Below, piece by piece: positions 11,698 to 11,700 of a stretch of DNA of 11,700 bases. Made by a program: the position numbers and the translations under genes. The first letter of the stretch is position 1; each line of letters opens with the position of its first letter. Below the pieces are notes generated by a model. The model made no database searches and had not been told where the DNA came from. It was given only the letters and a program-made list of their open reading frames with translations. Source of the stretch: an uncultured bacterium (GTDB lineage: Bacteria; Planctomycetota; UBA1135; GCA-002686595); assembly GCA_913058555.1 (NCBI GenBank), contig CAJXRJ010000169.1, positions 1-11,700 on the forward strand, read 5' to 3'.

Positions 11698-11700
11698 TAG

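Noticed and set aside
11506..11700. Plus-strand frame ending LYTSPSPRD
   Set aside because: Its end is translated adapter and it is out of frame with the long secreted-protein gene.

Overview
High-GC bacterial DNA (roughly two thirds G+C by eye), densely packed with ordinary-looking chromosomal genes and no sign of a mobile element, CRISPR array or RNA gene. Two predicted lipoproteins, a secreted protein with a type I signal peptide and an envelope polymer transferase suggest a diderm bacterium. Almost no start codon has a well-placed Shine-Dalgarno sequence. The mixture would suit a Planctomycetota-like or similar environmental lineage, but that placement is inference from style, not from a marker gene. 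The window looks like one end of a metagenome or single-cell contig, because its last 37 bases are not genomic: 11664-11697 is Nextera transposase adapter.

Left part (1-4591). A 5'-truncated YgfZ/GcvT-family gene is followed, with a GTGA stop/start overlap, by a small uncharacterised gene (79 aa). Facing them on the minus strand is a run of four genes, read from 4591 down to 1204: an OmpR-type response regulator, its membrane histidine kinase (GTGA overlap), thiol peroxidase Tpx, and a small lipoprotein with a thioredoxin-like/ATP10-like look. They may form one envelope metal/redox-stress unit.

Middle part (4592-9042). A divergent intergenic region with a perfect 7-bp-stem hairpin leads to a large plus-strand gene for an LTA-synthase/OpgB-type phosphoglycerol transferase (698 aa). 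It carries a 9-C tract just after its TTG start and a 15-C tract near its 3' end. Its stop codon interlocks with that of a convergent minus-strand gene of unknown function (382 aa), which itself overlaps the end of an upstream Leu/Phe/Val-type amino-acid dehydrogenase gene by 19 bases.

Right part (9043-11700). A second divergent intergenic region with two inverted repeats precedes a HEAT-repeat lipoprotein gene. After a 96-base gap a secreted protein of unknown function (weakly LolA/LppX-like N-terminal half) runs off the contig end. Its frame is open throughout and continues artificially into the adapter.

I see no clear new defence or mobile system. The best leads are the unknown protein coupled to the amino-acid dehydrogenase, the two-component/Tpx/lipoprotein cluster, the poly-C tracts in the envelope transferase gene, and the truncated secreted protein at the contig end.
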